From: Spongospora subterranea
Taxonomy: Eukaryota > Endomyxa > Phytomyxea > Plasmodiophorida > Plasmodiophoridae
Assembly: GCA_900404475.1 (NCBI GenBank)
Contig: OUQQ01000079.1
Span: 1-47,660 of the forward strand
Direction: 5' to 3'
DNA: 47,660 bases
Both the position numbers and the translations under genes were made by a program. The notes under the pieces were generated by a model. That model saw nothing but the letters and a program-made list of their open reading frames with translations. It was not told the origin of the DNA and did no database searches. Shown piece by piece: positions 22,095-33,500 of this stretch; the first letter of the stretch is position 1; every line of letters starts with the position of its first letter.

Positions 22095-22485
22095 ATTCAT
22101 TTTCTTGCAATATTCTTCCTTTTTTCACCGACAAAATATCATTTTCAATAAAAACAGGGAGTATATTTGATTGATCGTCGTTTAATTATCGTTCAACATC
22201 GCTTCAATCGATATGATTCTGCCTCTAACGACAAAATCATATGGCAAGGGAACTCTGAGTGAACAAACCATTGTCATTTTACACAGAATCGGTGATTGCG
22301 CATGGCAGGTGCCACTGCCGACCTCTTCGCCCATCCAGTTCAGTGATTAGAGCGCGAGAGTGGGTGTGTATTTCCCCCAAAACCCGCAGTTCATTCAAAC
22401 GCTGTCGGCGCAGTGCACTGCCGCAAGAGGTGTGTAGTCTTTGAACCTGGGGGGGCGCCCGCCCACCGGTATTCCTTTAGCGTTG
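22095..22485. promoter_or_regulatory. Upstream region of SMC5
   Basis: About 390 bases with no convincing gene. The first 120 bases are AT-rich; the stretch before the ATG is GC-rich, with a run of G at about 22449-22455. It should hold the SMC5 promoter and 5' UTR. Confidence 0.4.
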
Positions 22486-25400
22486 ATGTCGGCATCGTCG
22501 AGGAAGCGGGCACCTGACTCGGACGACCTTGAAGATGAGTTTCTGAACGGGGCTATTCGTAAAGTCGTGCTCCATAATTTTGGTGATTTTTTTGCTATTT
22601 GCGGCGGTTTACTGTCTGGTCCTATTTGCTGACCGATTGGTTTCTCTCGTCGTAGTGACTTATTCCGATGTCGAGTTCATTCCTGGGCCAGGATTAAACC
22701 TAGTTATAGGTCCTAACGGCTCCGGTATGCATTTCTATCTTCTTGTTTGTCGGCTTTGCTTAATTGCTTCTGTCAGGAAAATCATCCATTGTATGCGCTC
22801 TGTGTCTTGGATTAGGTGGCAACCCATCTGTAAGATATTATAATTGATTTTCGTTTTTTATCTTATCTATGTGTCTTTTAGTCCCTAGGCCGCGCCGACA
22901 AAATTGGAGATTTTGTCAAAAGAGGGTTTGAAGCAGGTCACCAGGTTCTGTATTTTTTTTCTCGAAAATTAACAGTTGTTTAGCATATTGTGAAATCACT
23001 CTTCATGATGCGAGTGCACCGAATAATCGAACAGTAATTCGAAGAACGTTTACCAAAGACAACGAGTCAACCTGGATAGTGAATGGGAGGAAAAATACAC
23101 GCAAACACGTTATCGAGCTGACGACCGCTTTGAATGTTCAAGTCGATAATCTTTGCCAGTTTCTTGCTCAAGAAAAGGTATCTGTCTCCATGTACCTGCT
23201 CTTCTGTATGCGTATTCTAACTGATACCCTTCTGATCCAGGTTGGAGAGTTTGCTCGCTTAGAGCCGAAAGGCCTTTTAAAGGATACTGAAAAAGCCGCT
23301 GGGAAAGGGGAACTTTACGATCAGCATTTACGTCTCATCGAGTTAAGGAAAAACGAAAAAGAGGCTCGCCAAGACATGGAATCCTCCTCAGCGGAGCTTG
23401 AACGTAAACTGAAGCAAGCCGATGTATAAAGCTTCGCCTTGTTCATTCCGTTTTTTAATATGTTCTAGGTGTTGGCGAATGATGTTGACCGTCTTCGAGA
23501 CAGACAAGCGCTCCAAAATAAAATAGGACTGTTAAAGAAGAAAGTGCCTTGGATCAAGTTTAAAGAGCTGAAAGAAAAAGCGAAACAGATCAACAAAGAA
23601 TACGTTGCTGCGAAGATTGTTCTGGATGAACTGAAAACGACACAAGAACCCATTCGGTATTTTAGATTTTGAAGGCGTTTTCAAACCCACTAACGAGGTA
23701 TGTGCAGGGTTTTCGTGCAGGGGTTATCAAGCCAGACTAAAGCATTGACATCCGAATCTGGTCGTCTAAGAGGTGAGGCTAAGAAATTCGATCAAAAGTA
23801 TGCACAGCTCAAGGATCAGTGTGACGCTTTCGAGGTTACTTTTCAAGGATTGGGTAAACCTGTTTTCACTCTTGATCAATTTTTATCATTAAAGCGGATT
23901 TCTTTAGAGGAAGAGTTATCTGCTGTAGACAAAAGGGCAACAGATGTGCAGCATGAAGTGCGATTTCCAAAATTTGATCTGTGTTTTGCTGTGATTTTAA
24001 AATCGTTTAGGTTGCAGCAACGGAGGAGAAGGTGGCGTTGCTTCGAGAAAAACTCGAAGCTTTGCCAGATCCAGCAGTATGCTTATTGCCATTTTCTGGT
24101 TTTTTTGAAGCGTGAGTTTTGATGTTATCCAGGATATACAAGCGCAACTGCGGACAGCCCATGAAGACAAAGATGCCCTGAATAACACTATCACATCCGT
24201 CAACGGAAATATCCATGACCTTGCTGATCGCATTCAGGATCTGCAAAGAGAGAAGAACGCTCATTTATCGCAACTGAAATCTTTACAATCCGAACGTGAA
24301 CGCAGGAGCATCACTTTATTCAAGAATAAGATGGGTCATGGTGTTTCTCATGAAGGACAAAATTGCAAACGATTCTTGAACTGGCTGGACTCTGAAGGCC
24401 GATCTAAATGCTCAGGGAAAGTTTATGGTCCCATCGGACTGGAAATTCAATGTTCAATTCGCGGAGCTGAGGGGTTCCTGGAACACGCCATCCCATGGAG
24501 GTCTATGTTCGGATTTGTTGTCGAAAATGATGAGGATTGGACGATCCTCTCTAACGCCAGGTCTACGCTAAACGTACGCGTGAACATCAGCACTACGTCT
24601 ACCATTCAGTTCTCTCATAAGTGTTCTCTTTCTAATGGCTTCTCTTGGCTTGATGATGCCGTTTCCGGTAAGAACCTTTTTTCGCAGCTTTTATTTGCTG
24701 AGTTTAAAACTGTCTTGTAGGCCCAGAGCCTGTTCTTCAGTATTTGAGGGCGCTCTTTGGCCTTGCCGATGTTGCATGGACAAGTCAGTCCAATGTTGTT
24801 CCTCAATCTGTCATGAGAGTTGACCATACAGTAAATTTCAGTCATGATCATCTATAGTCAGTAAATGTCGTCGTTTTATAGGACAGAAGCCGGCCATCTA
24901 GGCTGTTTTTCGGTAACCAGTATGCCAATCAATCGTTTTCCCGCTATGGTGCTAGAAAACAAGTATTCGGAATTGAAAAAATTCGTCCAGCTTATTTGCT
25001 ATCGGAAAATGTCGATAATTCCCTTCTCTCTGGATTGACTGTAACTATCCAAAATTCGATACTTCTTAAACCTTCGCTAACAATCTGCTAATACAATAGG
25101 AAAAAGTCGCATCCATCGACTCGAAAATTGCAAGTCTTGCCGCGGAGAAGGAGGAACTGCAACAATCGCTCGTCCCATTGGCTCGTAAAGTTAAGGTAAA
25201 ATGGTCAGTTCCAATCTGGTTTTGTTGGTTGAATCGTTGCAGGGGTTAACCTCCATATGTGGAGACTTGCTCAGTAAAGAAAAGCAGCGCAAAAGCTGGA
25301 CTCGAACTGTTGAGGAGCATCTCCGAAATATTACTAAACTATCAAAAACGGTATTCATTTGCCATTTCGACCATAGGCACTGATTTCTTATTTGCACTGT

Positions 25401-26563
25401 TATACAGGCTGACATAGAAGGTGACAAGCAGAGGGTTCGCGACTCTATATCTAAGTTGAATGCAAAACGCGTGAAGACCTTGGCTTCCGTATCGTACGCG
25501 ATACGTGATTTTGTGACAGGATTGGAGGCTAGTTCTGCAGCGTCGATAGCTGCTGCACATTCAGCCGAGCTTCTAAGAATGACCAAAACTAGTCTGAAAA
25601 AGCAGTCAATGGCGCACGCATCAGCCGAACAGGTTATTCTATCCCACAACGTCGCATGTTTGAGAATCTTTATCTGTTTGTCCATTTGTAGAATGCTCAA
25701 ACGTTGAAGTCTTCCTTAGTGTCGGCAGCAAAGATAGCAAAAAACCAGAAGATAGTCGCTGAAAATAAAGCTCCTCTTGCCCAATATGAGGAGTTGTTTA
25801 ATGAAGAATGGATGCCGGATACAATCGAAGATGTCGATCGAATGTCTATAACCATCCAGGCGCAGATCGACGCTGTTGTTGGGGATGATAGCGCAATCGC
25901 GAGGCATCATGCGCTACTGCAGGAGATCAAATCGCTCCAGAGAAAACAACAAGCCTACTCTGAGAAACACGAAGAGCAGCTAGCCGAGATCAACTCAATC
26001 AAGCAACATTGGTTACCGAAGCTAACAGAAGTAACTAGTCGGATTTCTCGAACATATTCCAAGTTTTTTGCCGAGTTTAACTGTGGGGGAGAAGTTCAGC
26101 TTCTTACTGGAGATGATGAAGCCGAGTTTGGGATCAGCGTTCGTGTTCGCTTTCGCGGAGGCGAACTACAGCAATTGAACCAAAGTCGTCAGTCTGGGGG
26201 CGAGCGCTCCGTCGCTACAATGTTGTATCTTCTTGCCTTACAGACAGTTACCAACTGCCCTTTTCGCGTTGTCGATGAGATCAACCAAGGAATGGACCCT
26301 GTGAATGAGAAGAACATCTTCAACCAGCTTGTCAAATGTTCGAGTGGGAGAGGAAACCCGCAAATATTTTGCTTCACTCCCAAACTTCTTCCGAACCTTG
26401 AGTTTACTCCTGCCATTACAACGTAAATAGTTGTGCTGTAATGAAATCTTGGTAGATTCTAATTCATCTGCAATTCAGGCTTGTCGTCTTCAATGGTCCA
26501 TGGAATTTGCCGCAGTCAGAATTCAATCTACCTGAAATCGTGGCGAAGCGTGCTCGCGTTTAA
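22486..26563 (+). CDS. SMC5: SMC5, core ATPase of the SMC5/6 complex, many exons
   Basis: SMC5 pairs with SMC6 in a SUMO-linked DNA repair and recombination complex. The start at 22486 gives MSASSRKRAPDSDDLEDE. LHNF joins across intron 22583-22655 to VTYSDVEFIPGPGLNLVIG and PNGSG. The Walker A is split by a second intron (22725-22776) before KSSIVCALCLGLGGNPS. Further exons give LGRADKIGDFVKRGFEAGH and VDNLCQFLAQEKVGEFARL, then long coiled coils with a hinge region around 24330-25000. The C-terminal head has the signature QSGGERSVATMLYLLALQ and Walker B CPFRVVDEINQGMDP. A last intron (26423-26478) joins PAITT to LVVFNGPWNLPQSEF. Some middle boundaries were not fixed. Confidence 0.93.
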
Positions 26564-26744
26564 AAAATTGCAGCGATATTTTAACAATAAATCTTTGATG
26601 TCAAACTAATCAGAAGGCTTCGTGCCTAAAAATTTCATTTATGTGCACGGATGTCAGAGGAGGAGATCACCTTCGTCTTATCCAGTTCAAGGGAGAGGCC
26701 GTCAGCAGCGAAGGCGAGATACTTTTACGCGATGACGTCCATTG

Positions 26745-26935
26745 CCGGTGCCAGCGTCCGCGGTAGAGGGGGCGATGATGATGGTGTCGTCAAGGTACGC
26801 CAAGATCTCGGAATGTCGTGCGGCAAGGTGACCCACTTGGCCCCCTTCTCTTTGCATATTGTTCAAGGGAGCGCCTCTTACGACTTGCCCTTCAGCCTTT
26901 CCGAGATCTTGGCGTAGAATTTTCATCGCCAGCAT
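26745..26935. mobile_element. Scrambled reverse-transcriptase remnants on opposite strands
   Basis: The minus strand at about 26745-26815 encodes RHSEILAYLDDTIIIAPS, containing the YxDD active-site motif. Immediately next to it, the plus strand from about 26813 encodes VRQGDPLGPLLFAYC, the QGDPLGPLLF motif that precedes YxDD in non-LTR retroelement polymerases. In a working element both would be on one strand in the order QGDP then YLDD. The pieces therefore meet head to head after an inversion. No intact frame remains. Confidence 0.65.
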
Positions 26936-27547
26936 TCTCGAAATTATTCCTGCAATTGTGTTTGTCGGTAAATAAACAGTTCATCCATCGATTTCCCGTT
27001 TGCATCCAGACGTTGCAGTCAGAACCTTCTCACCCGTCTCTGGTTGCTCAGTACCAGGCTATGGGGATTTGCGTTTGACTACCGTATTTCGCGTGCGAGG
27101 ACTTGATATGTTTTGGGCGCCAAAACAACTACGCTTGCCTTTTTTACCATTCAAAACAACAACAGGGCGAATGCGAACAACGGCATCGACGTGAAGAGCG
27201 GCGTCGCAAACATTGATATTTAGAAGAGCGTTCTCAATTGCCCAACTGCATGCCCACAATTTTCTCCACGATCCCGCTCGGATGCCCAACCTCGTCATGT
27301 CACCCCTCCTGGCTCCGGCATAGTATGCCGGCTAACGGGTCAAAAAATAGGTTTTTCTAATGCAAATTCTGAACCACCCATTGGATTTTTCTCAAAAAAA
27401 AATTGACGATCATGTTTACAAGATGTCGCCCACCTCCGCCACAAAATCGCCCGACTGGTTTTTTCATCAAGAACCTACTCCTCGAGGCAAAAAGGGTGCG
27501 CTCTGTGAGGCCAGTACATAATGACATGATGAACTATTGATACATCG
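26936..27547. other. No gene recognised; probable retroelement debris
   Basis: A minus-strand frame of 79 codons (27059-27298) includes NINVCDAALHVDAVVRIRPV and a Lys/Arg-rich tail. It has a retroelement-like look but no motif I can name. The rest shows no coding signal. Confidence 0.35.
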
Positions 27548-28515
27548 ATGGAATTGAGATCTCCTCAAATTACGTCCAGCCCCCTGGATTCGAATTGTAC
27601 CACCAAATCTGAAATAGATTTTAAGCCAGCATTAGACCGGAAACCACCTCCTCAATCCTCTAAACAAACCCATTTCCCCGGTCCCGGCCCCAAAATAGAC
27701 CCTCCTGCCGCTCTCGCGCAAGGAGCAGCAGAACCAATGGTATCACCCATTCCCCTACTTCCATGGCTGCACCGCGAAGCCTACACAGCACGCTGCAGAC
27801 GTGCGTCACGATTAATGGGGCATCAAGTGCTGCCTCACGCTCGCCTCGGGTTCGTTTGCTTTGCTTGGGACGAGGCAGCTGGCCGTCGTCCTGCCGCGTT
27901 TTTTGGGGTCTTAGCCTTAAGTGAGTTACTCAAAATCCTTTGCGTCACGACTAATGGTGCATCAAGTGCTTCCTCACGCTCGGCTCGGGTTCGTTCGAGC
28001 TTTCAGCCTTGGCGGCATGAAGAGCGGCCCTTTTGGCGTTTCTTAACAGCATACAGTGCACCTCAAGAGTCAATCACACATCCGTCTGCGAAGGGAATGA
28101 ACAGGGTAACCAGACGGAACGAAATGTTAATCAGAATTGGTGACTCGCTCGTGCCGCAACTCAGATGGAGCTGCGGTGTCGAAAAAGCGCGTTTACGGCA
28201 AATTGGTTTTTTGAGACGAAAAATAAACGATTGTTTTAAGCTTGGTGTCGTTCAGAACCAATGAGACAAGCCAAATGCGTTGTTTGACAGAAGAAGCTGT
28301 GCCCTCAGACACAATCTCAGGTGTTCAAACCCGTCCGGCCACGGAGTGCCGATCAGGGATAGGTCCCATAACTACATACCACGGCGAGCGGTGATTCCTA
28401 TATAAAGATTCCTACTACCACAACTGGTATGTCGGTCTCTATGAGAGGGGTACCCACATGACCTTAAGGCCTGGTGCGACGGTTCAATTAAACCCTAAAT
28501 TTGGTTATTGTGGGC
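27548..28515. repeat. Repeat-derived region with a 57-bp imperfect direct repeat
   Basis: Two copies, at about 27800-27857 and 27942-27999, share GCGTCACGA, TAATGG, GCATCAAGTGCT, CCTCACGCTCG and CTCGGGTTCGTT. A 238-codon plus-strand frame runs across both (27548-28264). Its composition, with long Arg, Pro, Ala and Ser stretches and the repeat read in the same direction, looks like a chance frame in GC-rich repeat sequence rather than a gene. Nothing is recognised in 28265-28515. Confidence 0.45.
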
Positions 28516-28517
28516 TA

Positions 28518-28821
28518 ATTTGCTTGTCCTCCATTCCCCGAGGTTCGCTGCGGGTCAGTTTTCTGGGATGCCCTTTCTGACCCTGAACAAAAAGCCAAAA
28601 AAGACATCCTCTCGCACTTAGCGCCATGGTTGAGCGGAGTCCCCAGTGGTAAACGTCCCACGGTCACGTGGGGCAAGGATCTCGATCCGCTGCCTCTGTT
28701 CGATGATGATGCTATTGTGGCCAGTGCCCTTCTCAACAAGACCCTAATTTTTTCTCATACACTCGACCAAGGTCCAAAACGTCCTCAATTGGCCAATGTA
28801 TGCTGTGCCGACTTGATTTAG
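28518..28821 (+). other. Unrecognised open frame, about 100 codons
   Basis: An open frame without an early ATG encodes PFPEVRCGSVFWDALSDPEQ, KAKKDILSHLAPWLSGVPSG, KRPTVTWGKDLDPLPLFDDD and AIVASALLNKTLIFSH, ending CCADLI. The composition is more protein-like than its surroundings. It could be an exon, an old mobile-element fragment or a pseudogene. Confidence 0.3.
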
Positions 28822-28915
28822 GTTGGCGTAACCACCCCTCCCTCCTGGATGGCGTAACCTCTTCAGATTTTTTTTAGAAGCTGGAATTCTTGTCGTCGTC
28901 TGATATTCGAGCGCC

Positions 28916-30347
28916 ATGACGGCATCAGAAGCTGCCTCGCCCAAGCCGGTGGAATCGATTGCTCCGAAAACGGAGCCGACGGGAACGAGTTTGCTCTACA
29001 AGTCGGCGATCAGGGCACTGGGGGGCGGTACGGCTGGCGCCGCGGCCATGGGGATCCAGGTTTGCTCGCTGATGTGGCTTCGTACCGTAATGAACTATCA
29101 ATACCGCAATGGTACAACGACGACGCAAGCGCTGAAATTCCTGTACAAAGAGGGCGGAATTCCAAGATTGTATAAAGGGCTTCTTCCGGCGTTAGCCCAA
29201 GGTTTCAGTGCTTCTTCCTTGCCACGGAAACAATTTACTGATGTCGTCGATTGTTGAACAGGACCTTTATCAAGGTTTGGCGACACTGCGGCGAATTCAG
29301 GGGTTTTGATGTACTTAAACTCCAACAAAGCAACTGTTGATCTGCCGATCGGAGTGAAGACCTTTTTGGCGAGTTCTGCAGCCGCCACATGGCGCATCAT
29401 CCTTATGCCAAGTAAACCGCTATATTCAAATATTCCATTCGCTGTCATAACTAACTTGATGTGTTAACTAGTCGATACGATCAAGACCTCTGTAAGTTTG
29501 TGCCGACCGCTTAGCTCCATTTGGGGCTGATCACAGCCATAGATGCAAGTTGACGGTTCAAAGGGGATTCCCAACCTGATGAAGAAGTACCAAGTTGGAG
29601 GGTCAACGCTGTTATCTTCACTGTTTTGGTTAACAATTGATTTGAGTATGACTCAGAGTTCCCGTGTTTTTCCATGGTGCGCTGGCGGCATCAGGAGCGA
29701 CCTTGGTAGGCAATTTCGCCCGTCTTATATACATTGTATTCATTGATACCTTTAACAGATCGGTCACCTTCCTTGGTTTACAACGTATGATTTCTCATTC
29801 TTGTCAAAACGCGATGGCTGATTGTTTTCTAGTTACAATCTGTTGGATGCTCATCTACCTAAATCACGAGATTTCAAGGAGAAGCTCGTCCGATCGGTAT
29901 AACAAGAAACAACCGCATCAGCGTCCGAATAACTGATTGTCTGTTCCAGGCTGTGATGGGATTTTCCGCATCGGTCGTTTCCGACACACTCTCGAATTCA
30001 GCCCGGGTTGTCAAGACGACCAAGCAAACCTTTGAGACACCAATCACGTATCCTGAGGCCGTTGCGAAAGTGGTGGAGAAAGATGGCTTAATGGGTGAGA
30101 TTCACTTGCTTTTCTGTGTTTCTCGGAACTAATTAATTGCCTCCAGGACTGTTTGGTCGAGGATTGAAGACTCGAATCCTCGCGAACGGTCTACAGGTAA
30201 TTTTTCACACACATTATCATGATCAACGTGAGTAACCCGGTTCATCAGGGACTGATGTTCAGCGTTCTGTGGCGAATGATCGATGACGCAATGACGAATA
30301 AAGGGGGAGCGCGCGATAGCTCTTCTCGCGGATCCGGTGGCGATTGA
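28916..30347 (+). CDS. Mitochondrial carrier (SLC25 family) protein, ten exons
   Basis: Ten exons (28916-29201, 29262-29411, 29472-29491, 29543-29601, 29657-29705, 29759-29784, 29833-29896, 29950-30094, 30147-30196, 30249-30347) give 315 residues in one frame, normal for a six-helix inner-membrane carrier. Introns are 48 to 60 nt. Joined segments include SAIRALGGGTAGAAAMGIQV, FLYKEGGIPRLYKGLLPALA, QGPLSRFGDTAANSG, IILMP joined to IDTIKTSMQV (the Px[DE]xx[KR] signature), KYQVGGVPVFFHGAL, HLPWFTTYNLLDAHLPK and YPEAVAKVVEKDGLMGLFGR. It resembles a subfamily known from algae and oomycetes with no defined substrate (recalled). Two exons are only 20 and 26 nt. The substrate cannot be predicted. Confidence 0.88.
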
Positions 30348-30494
30348 TAGCGCTCTTCAAGGAATTCAGCCTCTACCTTCTCTATACAATTCTGGAGTCG
30401 ATAATACAACAACCTTGATGATGACCCTCTATACGTTGGTACTCTAAATGAATCTGATCAGGAAGGGTAGCGTACAGAGCGAACCACATGAGAA

Positions 30495-30504
30495 TCTATA
30501 AAAA
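30495..30504 (+). promoter_or_regulatory. TATA-like element upstream of the giant gene
   Basis: TCTATAAAAAT lies about 70 bases before the ATG at 30573. Position and sequence fit a TATA box, but AT-rich matches like this occur by chance. Confidence 0.3.
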
Positions 30505-30572
30505 TATGGGCGGAATCTGGTCGAACTGGAAATGAAGTCGCCTTAAGAAAAGTATTGGAACTACCAAACCCC

Positions 30573-33500
30573 ATGTCGCATTTACCCACGTGGACAACGA
30601 CGCTGTTTACGAGCTTGTTTCATGGAATTGTTGATCAGCCACTTGATTCTTTCTCAGATATTGTTGAGGACATCATCGAGTCTTCCAACAGCGGAACGAT
30701 TGATGTTGAGCTCTTGAACCGATGCTCGTTCACGTACAAATCCCTGATCGTGGCCAAATCTGTGGGAGATCTGGTGCCGATAATAGACGGGATCCACTCC
30801 CGTCTATCGTCGATGGCCTTTGGCGATTGGGAAATGATCCCTTGCGGATGCGGCCACATCTCCATCATGATCGCCATCTCCCGCACAGCTGATGGGTATT
30901 CGTTCACCCTGACCAACACCGATCAGGATAATGGGGTTATGGCATACCATCCATGCAATCTCGATCATCATCCCAAAATCAAGTGAGGGATCTCGTATCG
31001 GACCCAATCTCTCGATCCGACCACTCAACATTGTATTCTAGATTCGGAACATCGTTGACCTGGGACGGTATCGGTCCATCGTTATTGATGAACCCAGGGC
31101 CATGGGTGTGCCTCTTCATGATGATGATCTGCTCCCCTGGCGAACAGGACAACATCACTCTATTGTATGAGGGAATCATTCCCCAACTTGTCGGCTACGA
31201 TAACGTCAGCAAGGCGATCTATTATCGCCGGGCCAGCGGGTTATGTATCAAAGCCGCTCTTGAGCACATGATCATAAGATCTGGTGGCGATCGAACCGAG
31301 TGTAAAAAAACATTCAGACGCTGTCGGGTGGCACTGTTGGAGAAATCTGCCAAGGAATTAACTGATAATTCGCTGGTTTTGTCCAGCAAGGACAAGTGCA
31401 ATTTACGATTAGCATGTCGATGGATGAGCTCGGCCAGACCCAAAATCGTGATGACCATCGAATCACATCTCAAACGGATATCGGATCGACAGACGATTAT
31501 AAAGCCGATTCCCTCGGCGCTCGAAAACGGTATTAGATATAACCCCTTGACGAACCTGTTCACGACAGGAATCAATCTGGATCAGGAGAATATATCAGGA
31601 TTGGCCATTGGACAGCCATTATTACTGGCTGAGATTATAGCCGATTACGATGTCGATCCGATATTGTCGGCGCCATGTGCAGATCTGTCGCAGCTGTCGG
31701 CCCTCGTGTCTTCGTATCGGTCGTTGATCCAGTCGATCGTGTCTGATAGGACCCGTATCGACTGTCCAACCGCCTCCTTCATCGTGGCATTGTATCGGCA
31801 CATGATTCTACGACATATCCCTCTGTTGTCGCCGTCGGAATCATGGCGCTCCTCCATCATATCGGTCAATCCCATCGACGACCTGCAGACAGCAACGACG
31901 TACTACATGTCGTCGTTTGCTCTGTCGACATACGACAATAACGACTCGACACATATCGTCACGTTAACATGCCTTATCGCCATCCTCAATCAAATCGTTG
32001 ACGATCCTGTTCATATCCCAGCTGGTATGGTGACGTCCGATCAGATGATTATCCCTGACCATGCTGTATATCAACGATGGCGCCAATCCCTGGAAATCAT
32101 ATCCAATCCGAATTGCGAGCTGCATCCGAGATGGGATCAGGAAGGGATCGGTGTGGAAACCAAAACCTTGCCATCATCCTCGTGGTCTCTCCCGTTTGAT
32201 TTCGTCACCGCCGTCGTCCTATTGATCCGTTCCGACCTTCATTCCCATCGCGATCCCATATATGCCCAATACCCATCATGGCGGTTGTTATCCCTGAACA
32301 TATCATGGCGATTATCAGGCGATTATCAATATCCCATATTTCGCGATCCCAATTTGGCCCATATCAACGTCGGTTTCCATCATGTCTCCACCCCATCATT
32401 ATCCTCATTATCGCTTCCCATTCTCGTTGACTGGCTCTCGACTCAATCCACGCCCGTATCTGTCTTCACCACTATCTCCCATTGTGATTTGTTATGGCGC
32501 TCTGCCTTTCACGTCAACTCCCGCATATCATACCATCTTCATCGTGTACTGCCCACAATACTCATCATGATCAACTCGTATCTATCCGTTATCGGTTCCG
32601 TTCCCCCATCGCATCCGTGCTCCATCGCCCATGACTCAGTTCTCCAGTCCCTCGTCTACATATCCCGTCTGCTATCCTCTCTTCAGACCTATTCCTCATC
32701 GCTGCCCTCGTCCGATCTGGTCCTCTCCATGACGACCCTGAGGGAACTATCCAATAACCACCTCATCACAAATCTCAATTCAGGCCATCATCACCATCTC
32801 ATTTCTTCCTCAGTATTGTCCTATATCATTATCCAGACCAAACCCACTAATCCTGTTCAGCTTATCGGATCAGTCTCGGCTATTGTCTATGCTGATCAAC
32901 TTCATTCTCATTCCAATTATATCTACGACGCCCTATATTACATACTCTCCATCACTCAAATCAACGCCTTGGTCAAATCTAAGCCGCGTTCCCGATTCGA
33001 TTCAATTTTGGATGGGATCGTGCACATGTCATTTTATGAATCCTCTGACGATGCGTTATCATTGGTGAAAAACCAACGTGCCAAGCAAAGCAGGGAGAAA
33101 GGGGAAGACGAGCTCTCCACCTCTTCTCGTTGGATAAAGGTCGACGGAAAACCGGATTATGTCTACCAGTTTTCCGATCGTCATATCAAAGTTTTGGTGA
33201 ATATGCGATTGGGTCTGGTCTGGATGCCAAGATCCCGTCTGATACTTCTACCTACCGATATCGCCTGTCATCCTGATCTTGTGCAGTTGATATCCTCGGA
33301 ACGCGATAGAAAATTTGGCATCGTGCTGTCGAATGGGAGAGATATTCGACTATATCGCTCATCTATTTTTATCAATCAGATTTCGTCTACAGGAAAAGGT
33401 AAGAGCAATGTGTCAGATGAGGAATACGTTAATGCATATGTTGATAAGAGATATAATGGGGGAGATGCATTAGATGATGATGAGCAACATTGGGTGACAC

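Noticed and set aside
27548..28264. 238-codon plus-strand frame as a gene
   Set aside because: No motif, biased Arg/Pro/Ser composition, contains a direct repeat, and no splice or start context supports it.
30953..31041. ATG at 30953 as the start of the giant protein, or a ribosomal frameshift joining the two frames
   Set aside because: A canonical GT-AG intron of 59 nt explains the frame change exactly, and no slippery heptamer sits in the overlap in the right frame.
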